A stretch of DNA of 12,621 nucleotides from contig SBBV01000291.1 in NCBI GenBank assembly GCA_005240015.1, positions 1 through 12,621 of the forward strand. The letters are read 5' to 3'. Below are positions 7,175-12,552 of this stretch, one piece after another. This stretch comes from Candidatus Odyssella thessalonicensis. Its GTDB lineage: Bacteria; Pseudomonadota; Alphaproteobacteria; Bin65. The notes under the pieces are model-generated. The model was given only the letters and a program-made list of their open reading frames with translations. It made no database searches and was not told the DNA's origin. The first letter of the stretch is position 1; each line of letters begins with the position of its first letter. The translations under genes were made by a program, and so were the position numbers.

Positions 7175-7269
7175 CATTCTAGGAATGTAAGTAGAAGTAA
7201 GGAGAAACACGGAATTTGAGCGGCCCCCTTTCGTTCTCGCTGATAAAGTTCATTGCGTTCGCATATAAA
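7175..7269 (+). promoter_or_regulatory. AT-rich promoter/operator region of the MarR-type gene
   Basis: Within an unusually AT-rich stretch, TATAAA (7264-7269) is a good -10 candidate. It is directly preceded by the dyad TGCGTTCGCA (7254-7263), and CATTC-TAG-GAATG (7175-7187) is a second small dyad further up. A start site near 7276 would leave only about 8-14 bases before the start codon. The dyads are plausible MarR autoregulatory sites; no clear -35 is seen. Confidence 0.4.
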
Positions 7270-7289
7270 TTGGCCTAACGTCCGTGCCG

Positions 7290-7850
7290 ATGAACCGGAC
7301 CCAGCCGCGTCAGCGCCAGCAAGCCAGGTCGGTCGCCGCAGAGCGCCGGGCGTCCGCGCCGGCTGCGCAGGACGATTTCCAGCTCGAGCAGCACCTCTTC
7401 TACTGGCTCACCGAGATCATCGGGCGCCGCAACCGCCTCCTGGCACCGGCGCTGAGGCCGTTCGGTTTGCGCGTGCCCGAGTGGCGCGTGCTGGCAAGCC
7501 TCAAGAGCCGCCACAAAGCCTCGTTCAAGGAATTGGCCGAGCTCGCGAGCTTCGATCAGACCACGCTCTCGCGCACGATCGACCGCATGGTGAAGACCGG
7601 CCTCGTCACGCGCCTCTCCGACGTCGACGACATGCGCGTCACGCGGTTGGCCCTCACCGCCAAGGGCGAGCAGCTCTTCCACGACCTCTGGCCGACCGTG
7701 AACGAGCTCAACACCGCGGCTTGCTCGCGCCTGCCCGAAGGCGGCGGCGCGATGCTGCGCTGGCTGCTCGGACAGATGCGCCTGGCGCTCGACGAGATGA
7801 TCGAGAAGCGCCGCCCGCCGCGCAACCTGCGCCGCGGCGACGCCGAATGA
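7290..7850 (+). CDS. MarR-family transcriptional regulator
   Basis: From ATG 7290 the product is 186 residues with the MarR winged helix: FKELAELASFDQTTLSRTIDRMVKTGLV (79-106) holds the HTH with recognition helix, and DDMRVTRLALTAKG (113-126) is the wing with the family's D-x-R signature. The first 28 residues are a polar, Arg/Gln/Ala-rich extension. An in-frame GTG at 7284 is an alternative start. Neither has a visible Shine-Dalgarno, and the -10-like TATAAA is so close that the mRNA may be nearly leaderless. It lies 26 bases upstream of the dioxygenase alpha gene and on the same strand, so it probably controls that operon, as MarR proteins do in several aromatic-acid pathways, with an aromatic acid or its CoA ester as the effector. 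Confidence 0.9.
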   Translation: MNRTQPRQRQQARSVAAERRASAPAAQDDFQLEQHLFYWLTEIIGRRNRLLAPALRPFGLRVPEWRVLASLKSRHKASFKELAELASFDQTTLSRTIDRMVKTGLVTRLSDVDDMRVTRLALTAKGEQLFHDLWPTVNELNTAACSRLPEGGGAMLRWLLGQMRLALDEMIEKRRPPRNLRRGDAE

Positions 7851-7876
7851 ACCTGTTCTAGCCGAGGGAGAACGAC

Positions 7877-9199
7877 ATGGACGGATCCGTTACCGGCGAC
7901 ATTCGGGCCCTGGTCGAGCCCGATCGCGTGCACAGGAAGTGCTACACCGACCCCGACATCTTCCAGCTCGAGATGCAGAACATCCACGAGAAGACGTGGA
8001 TCTATGTCGGGCACGAATCGCAGGTGAAGAATCCCGGCGATTACTACACGACGCTCGTCGGCCGCCAGCCGATGATCATGGTGCGCGCCAAGGACGGCAA
8101 GGTGCACGTGCTCTACAATCGCTGCCCGCACCGCGGCGCGATGCTGTGCCCCGACCGCCACGGCAACACCGGCCAGACCTTCAAGTGCTCGTACCACGCC
8201 TGGCGCTTCAATCTCGACGGCTCGCTCTTGAAGGTGCCGGTGGCCGAGCAATACGAAGGCACGCGCTTCGACCTCGCCGACAAGCAATTCCACATGAAGC
8301 CGGCCGAGCGCACCGAATCCTACCGCGGCTTCGTCTTCGCGAGCCTCTCGCATGATGGGCCGGACCTCAGGACGCATCTCTCCGGCGCCATCCGCGCGTT
8401 CGACGACATGTGCGACCGCGCGCCCGAGGGCGAAGTCGAGATCGTGCCCAACTGCTTCCGGGTCATCCAGAAATCGAACTGGAAGATCTTCCTCGAGAAC
8501 CAGCTCGACGCCGTGCATCCCTCGATCGTCCACGAGTCCTCGGGCCGCGCCGCGCTCGAGGTGGAGAAGGACATCGAGAAGCGCACCGGCAAGAAGGCGC
8601 CGCTCTCCTACCACTACATTTCGGCCTTCACCGAGCCGTTCTTCCGCTGGGATACGCTCAACACGATGGGCTTCCCCAACGGCCACTGCACGCTCGAAGG
8701 CTATATGGGCTTGCGCCCCAAGGACCCAGACACGCTCGAATACGAAGCGGTGATGGAGAAGCACTACGGCAAGGCGCGCACCGAGGAGATCCTCGGCGTG
8801 AACCTGCACCACGTGCTGGTCTATCCCTGCCTCTCGGTGCAGTCGCCGCTGCAGCAGCTGCGCGCCGTGCGGCCGCTCGCGCACGACCGCACGCTCACCG
8901 AGATCTGGCACTTCCGCCTGAAAGGCGCGCCCGAGGCGATCTACCGCCGCTCGCTCGACTACTACTACCTCGTCAACGCGCCCTCGACGATGATCAATGC
9001 CGACGACCTCGATAATTTCTGGCGCTGCCACACCGGCCTCTCATCGCAGGGCGGCGATTGGGTGAGCTTCCACCGCAATGCCGGCCAGGATCCGTCGAAG
9101 GACGGCGTCTACACTTCGGTCACCGGCATGAGCGAGCTGCCGATGCGCCACATGATGAAGACCTGGGCCGACTACATGACCAACGGAGGCCGGCGATGA
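7877..9199 (+). CDS. Rieske aromatic ring-hydroxylating dioxygenase, large (alpha) subunit, benzoate/anthranilate type
   Basis: The 440-residue protein has a Rieske [2Fe-2S] domain with Cys83-x-His85 (NRCPHRGAM) and Cys104-x2-His107 (CSYHAW), and a catalytic domain whose mononuclear iron ligands are His214 and His219 in DAVHPSIVH; Asp211 just before is the residue that bridges to the neighbouring Rieske centre. The third ligand is probably one of the aspartates in NADDLDNF (376-379). The N-terminal block YTDPDIF and WIYVGHESQV-x-DYYTTLVGRQP closely follows benzoate, toluate and anthranilate dioxygenase large subunits. ATG 7877 has GAGGGAG upstream. The TGA stop overlaps the beta-subunit ATG, so expression is coupled. 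The enzyme needs a reductase and often a ferredoxin, neither of which is encoded nearby. The exact substrate is not determinable. Confidence 0.93.
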   Translation: MDGSVTGDIRALVEPDRVHRKCYTDPDIFQLEMQNIHEKTWIYVGHESQVKNPGDYYTTLVGRQPMIMVRAKDGKVHVLYNRCPHRGAMLCPDRHGNTGQTFKCSYHAWRFNLDGSLLKVPVAEQYEGTRFDLADKQFHMKPAERTESYRGFVFASLSHDGPDLRTHLSGAIRAFDDMCDRAPEGEVEIVPNCFRVIQKSNWKIFLENQLDAVHPSIVHESSGRAALEVEKDIEKRTGKKAPLSYHYISAFTEPFFRWDTLNTMGFPNGHCTLEGYMGLRPKDPDTLEYEAVMEKHYGKARTEEILGVNLHHVLVYPCLSVQSPLQQLRAVRPLAHDRTLTEIWHFRLKGAPEAIYRRSLDYYYLVNAPSTMINADDLDNFWRCHTGLSSQGGDWVSFHRNAGQDPSKDGVYTSVTGMSELPMRHMMKTWADYMTNGGRR

Positions 9200-9807
9200 C
9201 CGAGATCAAGTTCGCAACCGCCAAGCCCAACAAGATCCAGGGCAGCGCCACCGAATGGGCCGAGCAGCTCGACGGCGCGCCGCCGGCGGCCGCCAAGCTA
9301 CCGCCCCTTCCGGTCGCGAAGGTCGCGCAGGAACTGCAGACCGCGGTGGAGCAGTTCCTCTACCGCCAAGCCGAGATCCTCGACGACAAGCATTGGGACG
9401 AGTGGCTCGAGCTGTTCACGGCCGACGGCCACTACTGGATGCCGGCCTCCGAGGAGCAGACCAAGGCCGACGGCATGCCCAACATCTTCTGGGAGGACCT
9501 CGACCTGATGCGGGTGCGCATCAAGCGCGTCAATCATCCGCGCGCCTGGTCGCAGAAGCCGCCGCACAGGACCTGCCACGTCGTCTCCAACGTCGTGATC
9601 GAGAAGCACGATCCGGCCTCGGGCGACGTCGTCGTGCGCTCGAAGTTCCACATGGCCGAGTTCCGCCGCGACAATGTCCGGCACTTCGTCGGCAAGTACC
9701 GCCACGAGCTCAAGAAGACGAAGGACGGCTACCGCATCAAGCTGCAGCGCGTCGACCCCGTGAATGCCGAGGGGCCGTACGAGTACGTGCTGTTGACCTG
9801 GCTGTAA
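9196..9807 (+). CDS. Aromatic ring-hydroxylating dioxygenase, small (beta) subunit
   Basis: The 203-residue protein matches the beta subunit family, a cystatin/SnoaL-like fold: FLYRQAEILDDKHWDEWLELFTADGHYWMPA is the characteristic opening, followed by a NHPRAWSQ-like segment, HVVSNVVIE and the C-terminal strand pairs ending YVLLTWL. It carries no cofactor and supports the alpha3-beta3 hexamer. The first ~45 residues (to LPPLP) are a longer and more flexible leader than in most family members. ATG 9196 overlaps the alpha stop in ATGA, with GGAGG six bases upstream inside the alpha gene, so the earlier open frame is not used. A strong terminator at 9869 ends the operon. Confidence 0.93.
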   Translation: MTEIKFATAKPNKIQGSATEWAEQLDGAPPAAAKLPPLPVAKVAQELQTAVEQFLYRQAEILDDKHWDEWLELFTADGHYWMPASEEQTKADGMPNIFWEDLDLMRVRIKRVNHPRAWSQKPPHRTCHVVSNVVIEKHDPASGDVVVRSKFHMAEFRRDNVRHFVGKYRHELKKTKDGYRIKLQRVDPVNAEGPYEYVLLTWL

Positions 9808-9868
9808 GGCTTCGGCCGCAGGCCGCGCCGAGCTTGGCCTCCGCGCCGAGCGCGTGAGGGAGGAGGCC

Positions 9869-9903
9869 CGCCCCGCCGCAGCGATGCGGCGGGGCGTCTT
9901 TTT
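9869..9903 (+). terminator. Intrinsic terminator of the dioxygenase operon
   Basis: A perfect 12-bp stem (9869-9880 with 9885-9896) is capped by the GNRA tetraloop GCGA and followed by TCTTTTT. It sits 61 bases after the beta-subunit stop and before the convergent gene at 9916. Only the plus-strand direction has the T-tract. Confidence 0.93.
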
Positions 9904-9915
9904 GTCCGCGCGCGG

Positions 9916-10311
9916 TCAGTCGCGACTCGCCCGGCTCAAGTGCAGCTTGCGGGCCCCCTTTTGCTCGATGATCGCGAGCGCGCGGCTCTGATCCTGCTTC
10001 GTCTTGAGCCGCACGCGCAGCAGCGTGCCCACTCCGCGCGGCCGGCCGATGTCGACGCGATCGAAGCCCGAGGCGAGGAGCGCATCGGCCGCCGATTGCG
10101 CGCCGGCCTCCGTGTCGAACAAGCCGACCGCATCGCGGCGCGGTCGCTTGGCTGCGCGGGCCTTGCGCGCGGCTCGGACCACGTCCGAGCGGGGCTCGCC
10201 CGCGCGGGTAGCGGTCCAAGCAGGCGGATCGCTGGCGGGGAAGGATTCCTCTACGGCCTCTTCGACCGGATCGCTTTTCTTTATCCGCCTGGGCTTGTCG
10301 TCCTCGTGCAT
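9916..10311 (-). CDS. Small stress-type protein with ESFPASDPPAW motif and a GSP17M/YflT-like domain
   Basis: From ATG 10311 the product is 131 residues. The N-terminal part contains VEEAVEESFPASDPPAWT (16-33), a short motif recurrent in small uncharacterised proteins of Alphaproteobacteria. After a basic linker (about 40-60), the segment AVGLFDTEAGAQSAADALLASGFDRVDI and the later RALAIIEQKGARKLHL resemble the fold of general stress protein 17M/YflT-like domains, where a two-part alpha/beta unit ends in a G-A pattern; this likeness is by eye. The start has GGGAG seven bases upstream; the open frame extends further but that part is noise. The neighbourhood of other small stress-like genes supports a role in stress, but function is unknown. 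It is divergent from the gene at 10502. Confidence 0.7.
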   Translation of the reverse strand: MHEDDKPRRIKKSDPVEEAVEESFPASDPPAWTATRAGEPRSDVVRAARKARAAKRPRRDAVGLFDTEAGAQSAADALLASGFDRVDIGRPRGVGTLLRVRLKTKQDQSRALAIIEQKGARKLHLSRASRD

Positions 10312-10383
10312 CGCAGCACTCCCGCGGCACGTGAGGGCCGCCTCCCAAGAAAACGGGCCGGCGCCGCGATTGTGCGGGCCGTC

Positions 10384-10402
10384 CGGCGAAAATTTTTTGC
10401 CG
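10384..10402. promoter_or_regulatory. AT-rich dyad in the divergent intergenic region 10312-10501
   Basis: CGGC and GCCG flank an AAAATTTTTT core, forming a 19-base imperfect palindrome between two divergently transcribed small genes. A run of ten A/T bases stands out in this GC-rich DNA. It could be an operator or UP-like element shared by both genes. No sigma consensus is recognisable in the gap apart from an isolated TTGACA at 10440-10445 without a matching -10. Confidence 0.35.
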
Positions 10403-10501
10403 CGCTCGCCGCGCTCGCAACCGCAGGAATGTGCGCTCCTTGACAGCAAGCGAGCGAGGGGGGAGCTTGGCCTCGCACTGCGAATTCGGGGACGCCGATC
10501 G

Positions 10502-10945
10502 ATGTCCGAATCGCCCGGACCCGGCACGCTCGCCGCGCTCCGGCAGCGGCTGGCCAAGATGCTCGCGATCAAGCTCTATCGCGACGCCACCGGCGCTGGT
10601 CCGGCGGTGGCCAAGGACGCCGACGAGCGCATGGTCGCGCGCAAGACGCCCGTCAAGGGAGCGGCTGCGCCGCCCGTCACGCCCGAAGCGCGCGCGGTCG
10701 GCGAGGCTTTGCGCGCCGGCAATCGCGGTGAGGCCATCCGCCTCTATCGCGACGCCACCGGCGCCGGGCTCGAAGCCGCCACGGCCGCGATCGACGCCAT
10801 GATCGCCGAGAAACAGGCCGGACCGCGGCCGACGGCACCCTCCGCCGCCGCGCTCCGGCCGCTCAATCCCGTGCTGTTGCTGCTGGGATTGGCCGTGTTG
10901 TTCGGCACCGTGTTCGCCATCGTGATCCTGGCGTTGGGCGACTGA
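10502..10945 (+). CDS. Membrane-anchored protein with two ribosomal L7/L12 C-terminal-like motifs
   Basis: The 147-residue protein contains two copies of a helix motif, AIKLYRDATGAG at 22-33 and AIRLYRDATGAG at 78-89, the second followed by LEAATAAIDAMI. This strongly recalls the C-terminal domain of ribosomal protein L7/L12 (I-K-x-x-R-x-x-T-G-x-G-L-x-E-A-K). The first copy has lost the downstream L-x-E-A part (GPAVAKDADERM). A hydrophobic segment at about 121-145 near the C-terminus predicts a single C-terminal membrane anchor with the repeats in the cytoplasm. Start ATG 10502 has only a weak GGGGA upstream. It is not a ribosomal protein gene; stand-alone L7/L12-like membrane proteins exist but their role is not established. 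A 23-nt direct repeat underlies the two motifs. Confidence 0.75.
   Translation: MSESPGPGTLAALRQRLAKMLAIKLYRDATGAGPAVAKDADERMVARKTPVKGAAAPPVTPEARAVGEALRAGNRGEAIRLYRDATGAGLEAATAAIDAMIAEKQAGPRPTAPSAAALRPLNPVLLLLGLAVLFGTVFAIVILALGD
10574..10764 (+). repeat. 23-nt exact direct repeat within the L7/L12-like gene
   Basis: Bases 10574-10596 and 10742-10764 are identical and encode the shared LYRDATGA core in the same frame. The nucleotide identity, including third positions, suggests a recent internal duplication or gene conversion rather than only protein-level constraint. Confidence 0.85.
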
Positions 10946-10961
10946 GTCGCAGCCCTCTAGT

Positions 10962-11315
10962 CTAGAGGAAAAAGATCGCCGCGCCGGCAACCGCCAGGCC
11001 CGCGGCGACGATGGCCACGCCCGCCAGATCATGGCGCGGCCGCCCGAGCAGGGGCTGCGCCGCGATTGCACGCGCGTTAGCGCGTTCGGGCGCGCCCAGC
11101 TTGTCCCTGGCGAGCTCCTGCTCGGCATCGGGCGCCATCCGCACCGCGACCGGACCGGTCGGCAGCTCGCCCGCGCCGAGCTCGGCGATGTGGGCCACGC
11201 GATGGCCGTGCTTTGCCATCGCGATCTCCGCGGTGGCGCGATCCGGAAATGCCGCGGTAAGCGTGCGCGGCCGGAAGGTGTCGTCGTCGATATAAACGAT
11301 GCGAAAGGTCGGCAT
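10962..11315 (-). CDS. Paralogue 1 of a novel small-protein family; 45-residue N-terminal domain plus C-terminal membrane anchor
   Basis: The 117-residue product starts MPTFRIVYIDDD and shares an ungapped 45-residue N-terminal domain with the products of 11516-11758 and 12167-12418; residues identical in all three are M1, P2, R5, Y8, T20, A21, F23, A29, G37, R39, A44 and E45. The pattern suggests beta-beta-alpha-beta. It also shares G49-E50 and PVAV (55-58) with paralogue 2. Unlike the others it continues through a charged linker to a hydrophobic C-terminal segment (about 97-117), predicting a tail-anchored membrane protein. ATG 11315 has AGAGGAA upstream; an in-frame ATG at 11447 would add 44 residues absent from the paralogues. 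I do not recognise the family. A CRP/FNR-type dyad lies upstream. Confidence 0.75.
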   Translation of the reverse strand: MPTFRIVYIDDDTFRPRTLTAAFPDRATAEIAMAKHGHRVAHIAELGAGELPTGPVAVRMAPDAEQELARDKLGAPERANARAIAAQPLLGRPRHDLAGVAIVAAGLAVAGAAIFFL

Positions 11316-11460
11316 GGCATGGTTCCTCTGCAGCCCAGCGGGGCTTGGCGCAGGCTCGGCCGACCGCGACGGCGCTTCGAGCGCCGCATTCGTTTCTCGA
11401 ACTCCTCTCCCGGATTTTCTTGGCGCCGGCGGCGCTCCTGGCTTCATGTCAATGCGCAGG

Positions 11461-11503
11461 AGCTTACCCGCGCGGCCACGCCGCCGCAGTGATGCCAGTC
11501 ACG
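11461..11503 (-). promoter_or_regulatory. Class II CRP/FNR-type promoter for paralogue 1
   Basis: The dyad GTGA-N6-TCAC occupies 11489-11502. On the minus strand 21 bases follow the 16-bp site (11488-11503) before TAAGCT (11466-11461), a -10-like hexamer. This centres the dyad near -41.5, the class II activator position. The inferred leader is about 140 nt and contains a GC-rich hairpin at 11370-11386. Confidence 0.55.
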
Positions 11504-11515
11504 CCTGTTTCGTTG

Positions 11516-11758
11516 TCAGCGCGCGGGGGCAAACGCGGCGGCGCGGATCTCGCGCCGGGGCGCTTCCGCGGCGGCGGCGATCTTCACCGCGACCGGATCA
11601 CGCACCCGCTCGCCGCGCCGCATCTCGGCCATGTGCAGCACGCGGAAGCCGGCGGCCGAAAGCGCGGACATGGCCTCCTCGCGGCTCGCGAACCGCGCGG
11701 TGACGGTTTCGACGCGGCCGGTGTGGAGAGAGACGTAGACGGCGCGGAGCGCTGGCAT
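11516..11758 (-). CDS. Paralogue 2 of the novel small-protein family
   Basis: The 80-residue product starts MPALRAVYVSLHTGRVETVT and aligns without gaps with paralogues 1 and 3 over residues 1-45, ending in the shared G-x-R-V-x-H-x-AE. It keeps the G49-E50 and PVAVK (55-59) block of paralogue 1, then has a short Ala/Arg-rich tail and no membrane segment, so it should be soluble. The open frame has an upstream TTG six codons earlier, but ATG 11758 is chosen because the family begins at MP and GAGGA lies eight bases upstream. The bases before the start, GAGGAA-N2-ATGCC, are the same as for paralogue 1, indicating duplication including the leader end. Function unknown. Confidence 0.75.
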   Translation of the reverse strand: MPALRAVYVSLHTGRVETVTARFASREEAMSALSAAGFRVLHMAEMRRGERVRDPVAVKIAAAAEAPRREIRAAAFAPAR

Positions 11759-11856
11759 GGCATTTTTCCTCGGCAAACTGCGGAGAGGCTGCCTGGGCCC
11801 GCCGAGCGCCTTGGCGATCTCGCGCCCGCGCCCGCCCGTGCCTCTCTTGCCAAACT

Positions 11857-11899
11857 TGCCTACTGCAAGGGCCGCCGAGGGTCTGTGATGCCTATCACC
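11857..11899 (-). promoter_or_regulatory. Class II CRP/FNR-type promoter for paralogue 2
   Basis: TGTGA-N6-TCACC at 11884-11899 differs from the CRP consensus TGTGA-N6-TCACA at one base. On the minus strand 21 bases separate it from TAGGCA (11862-11857), a weak -10-like hexamer at the same spacing as for paralogue 1. The inferred leader is just under 100 nt. Confidence 0.55.
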
Positions 11900-11935
11900 C
11901 TTTCGCTGCGAGACTGCCGCCGCGAAGCGACGACG

Positions 11936-12022
11936 CTAGCGGTCCTGCAGCAGCGTGAGGATGAGCGAGGCCGTCAAGATGACGCCGCCCAAAATGGCGG
12001 CCGCAATGAAAATCGTGGTCAT
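11936..12022 (-). CDS. 28-residue single-span membrane peptide
   Basis: ATG 12022 opens a 29-codon frame ending at TAG 11938-11936. The product MTTIFIAAAILGGVILTASL continues with ILTLLQDR, i.e. an uninterrupted hydrophobic helix of about 22 residues with a polar, charged C-terminus, the shape of small membrane regulators such as KdpF or CydX, though it matches neither by eye. GGAGGAG lies about 10 bases upstream, a slightly long spacing. An exact GGAAC-N16-CGTT promoter lies 40 bases upstream. The combination of clean hydrophobic composition, ribosome site and promoter argues for a real gene. It lies between paralogues 2 and 3 on the same strand. It could also be an uncharacterised stress-induced membrane peptide. 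Confidence 0.65.
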   Translation of the reverse strand: MTTIFIAAAILGGVILTASLILTLLQDR

Positions 12023-12059
12023 GGAATGCAGGCTCCTCCCGCGCAAACGCGCTGAGGCA

Positions 12060-12086
12060 TCAACGCCATGCGTTGACGCTTGTTCC
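12060..12086 (-). promoter_or_regulatory. Candidate EcfG promoter for the 28-residue peptide, overlapped by a dyad
   Basis: On the minus strand GGAAC (12086-12082) and CGTT (12065-12062) are 16 bases apart, an exact match to the EcfG general-stress consensus, with a transcription start expected near 12054. The perfect palindrome TCAACGC-CAT-GCGTTGA (12060-12076) covers the -10 element and may be an operator. Confidence 0.65.
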
Positions 12087-12120
12087 GGAAGCGGAAATGT
12101 CGGGGAGCCGGATCCGTCGG

Positions 12121-12149
12121 CGCGGGCCTGAGAAATATCAGGCCGCGCG
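12121..12149 (-). terminator. Hairpin after paralogue 3
   Basis: GGCCTGA (12125-12131) pairs with TCAGGCC (12138-12144) around the loop GAAATA, extended by CGCG/CGCG (12121-12124 with 12146-12149) past a single bulged G. It begins about 18 bases after the stop of paralogue 3 on the minus strand. There is no T-tract, so termination would be Rho-type or merely 3' protection. Confidence 0.45.
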
Positions 12150-12166
12150 GCGACCCTTTGTGCGGC

Positions 12167-12418
12167 CTAGGCCATCACTCGCGCGCTGAAGCGCCGGAGC
12201 GGGAACGACGATCGCGGCGCTCTGCCCTCCGCCTTGACCGCGGCGTGCTCCACCTTGCTGCCAAGGCTGCGCCGCTCACTCTGCTCGGCGATGTAGAGGA
12301 TTCGCAGGCCGCGCGCCGCGAACACGTCCAGGGCCTGCTCGAGGCTGTCGAAGCCGGCTGTGACCGCTTCGGGATTGCTGGCTTCGGGGCGGAGATACAG
12401 GATGCGGAACGCCGGCAT
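12167..12418 (-). CDS. Paralogue 3 of the novel small-protein family
   Basis: The 83-residue product starts MPAFRILYLRPEASNPEAVT and shares the ungapped 45-residue N-terminal domain, ending GLRILYIAE, with paralogues 1 and 2. After residue 45 it diverges completely: SERRSLGSKVEHAAVKAEGR and a basic, Ser/Phe-rich tail without membrane segment. The start ATG 12418 has GGGAG six bases upstream; the frame is open further but the family begins at MP. It is the most divergent of the three. Its promoter has the best-matching activator site. The stop codon lies in the palindrome GGCCTAGGCC. Function unknown; a small regulatory or binding module that pairs with different tails is possible. Confidence 0.75.
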   Translation of the reverse strand: MPAFRILYLRPEASNPEAVTAGFDSLEQALDVFAARGLRILYIAEQSERRSLGSKVEHAAVKAEGRAPRSSFPLRRFSARVMA

Positions 12419-12504
12419 GGTGGACTCCCAGGCGAAGTACGAGAGGTGTCCGCCCTGACCTGGCCTCTGCGGCGGGCCGCCGACACCTGAGCGTCGATGC
12501 CGCC

Positions 12505-12548
12505 CTTTTATTCGCCTGCCGTCACGCGCGTCTGTGACCGCTGTCACA
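12505..12548 (-). promoter_or_regulatory. Class II CRP/FNR-type promoter for paralogue 3
   Basis: TGTGA-CCGCTG-TCACA (12533-12548) is a perfect match to the CRP half-sites; the symmetry extends to a 7-bp inverted repeat CTGTGAC/GTCACAG (12532-12549). On the minus strand 22 bases separate it from TAAAAG (12510-12505), a -10-like hexamer in an AT-rich patch. The inferred leader is about 80 nt. Confidence 0.65.
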
Positions 12549-12552
12549 GTTG

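Noticed and set aside
7556..9031. 491-residue frame antisense to the MarR gene and dioxygenase alpha gene
   Set aside because: It arises from GC-rich third positions opposite two well-supported genes and lacks any recognised motif.
10954..10968. Palindrome CCTCTAG-T-CTAGAGG between the convergent genes ending at 10945 and 10962
   Set aside because: The stem is short and AT-mixed and no T-tract follows on either strand, so it is not listed as a terminator.
9737..11389. 550-residue minus-strand frame across several small genes
   Set aside because: It crosses a strong terminator and overlaps genes with good ribosome sites and conserved paralogue features; its composition is noise-like.
11316..11447. 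44-residue N-terminal extension of paralogue 1 from ATG 11447
   Set aside because: The other two paralogues begin at the equivalent of ATG 11315, which has its own AGAGGAA; the extension is low-complexity.
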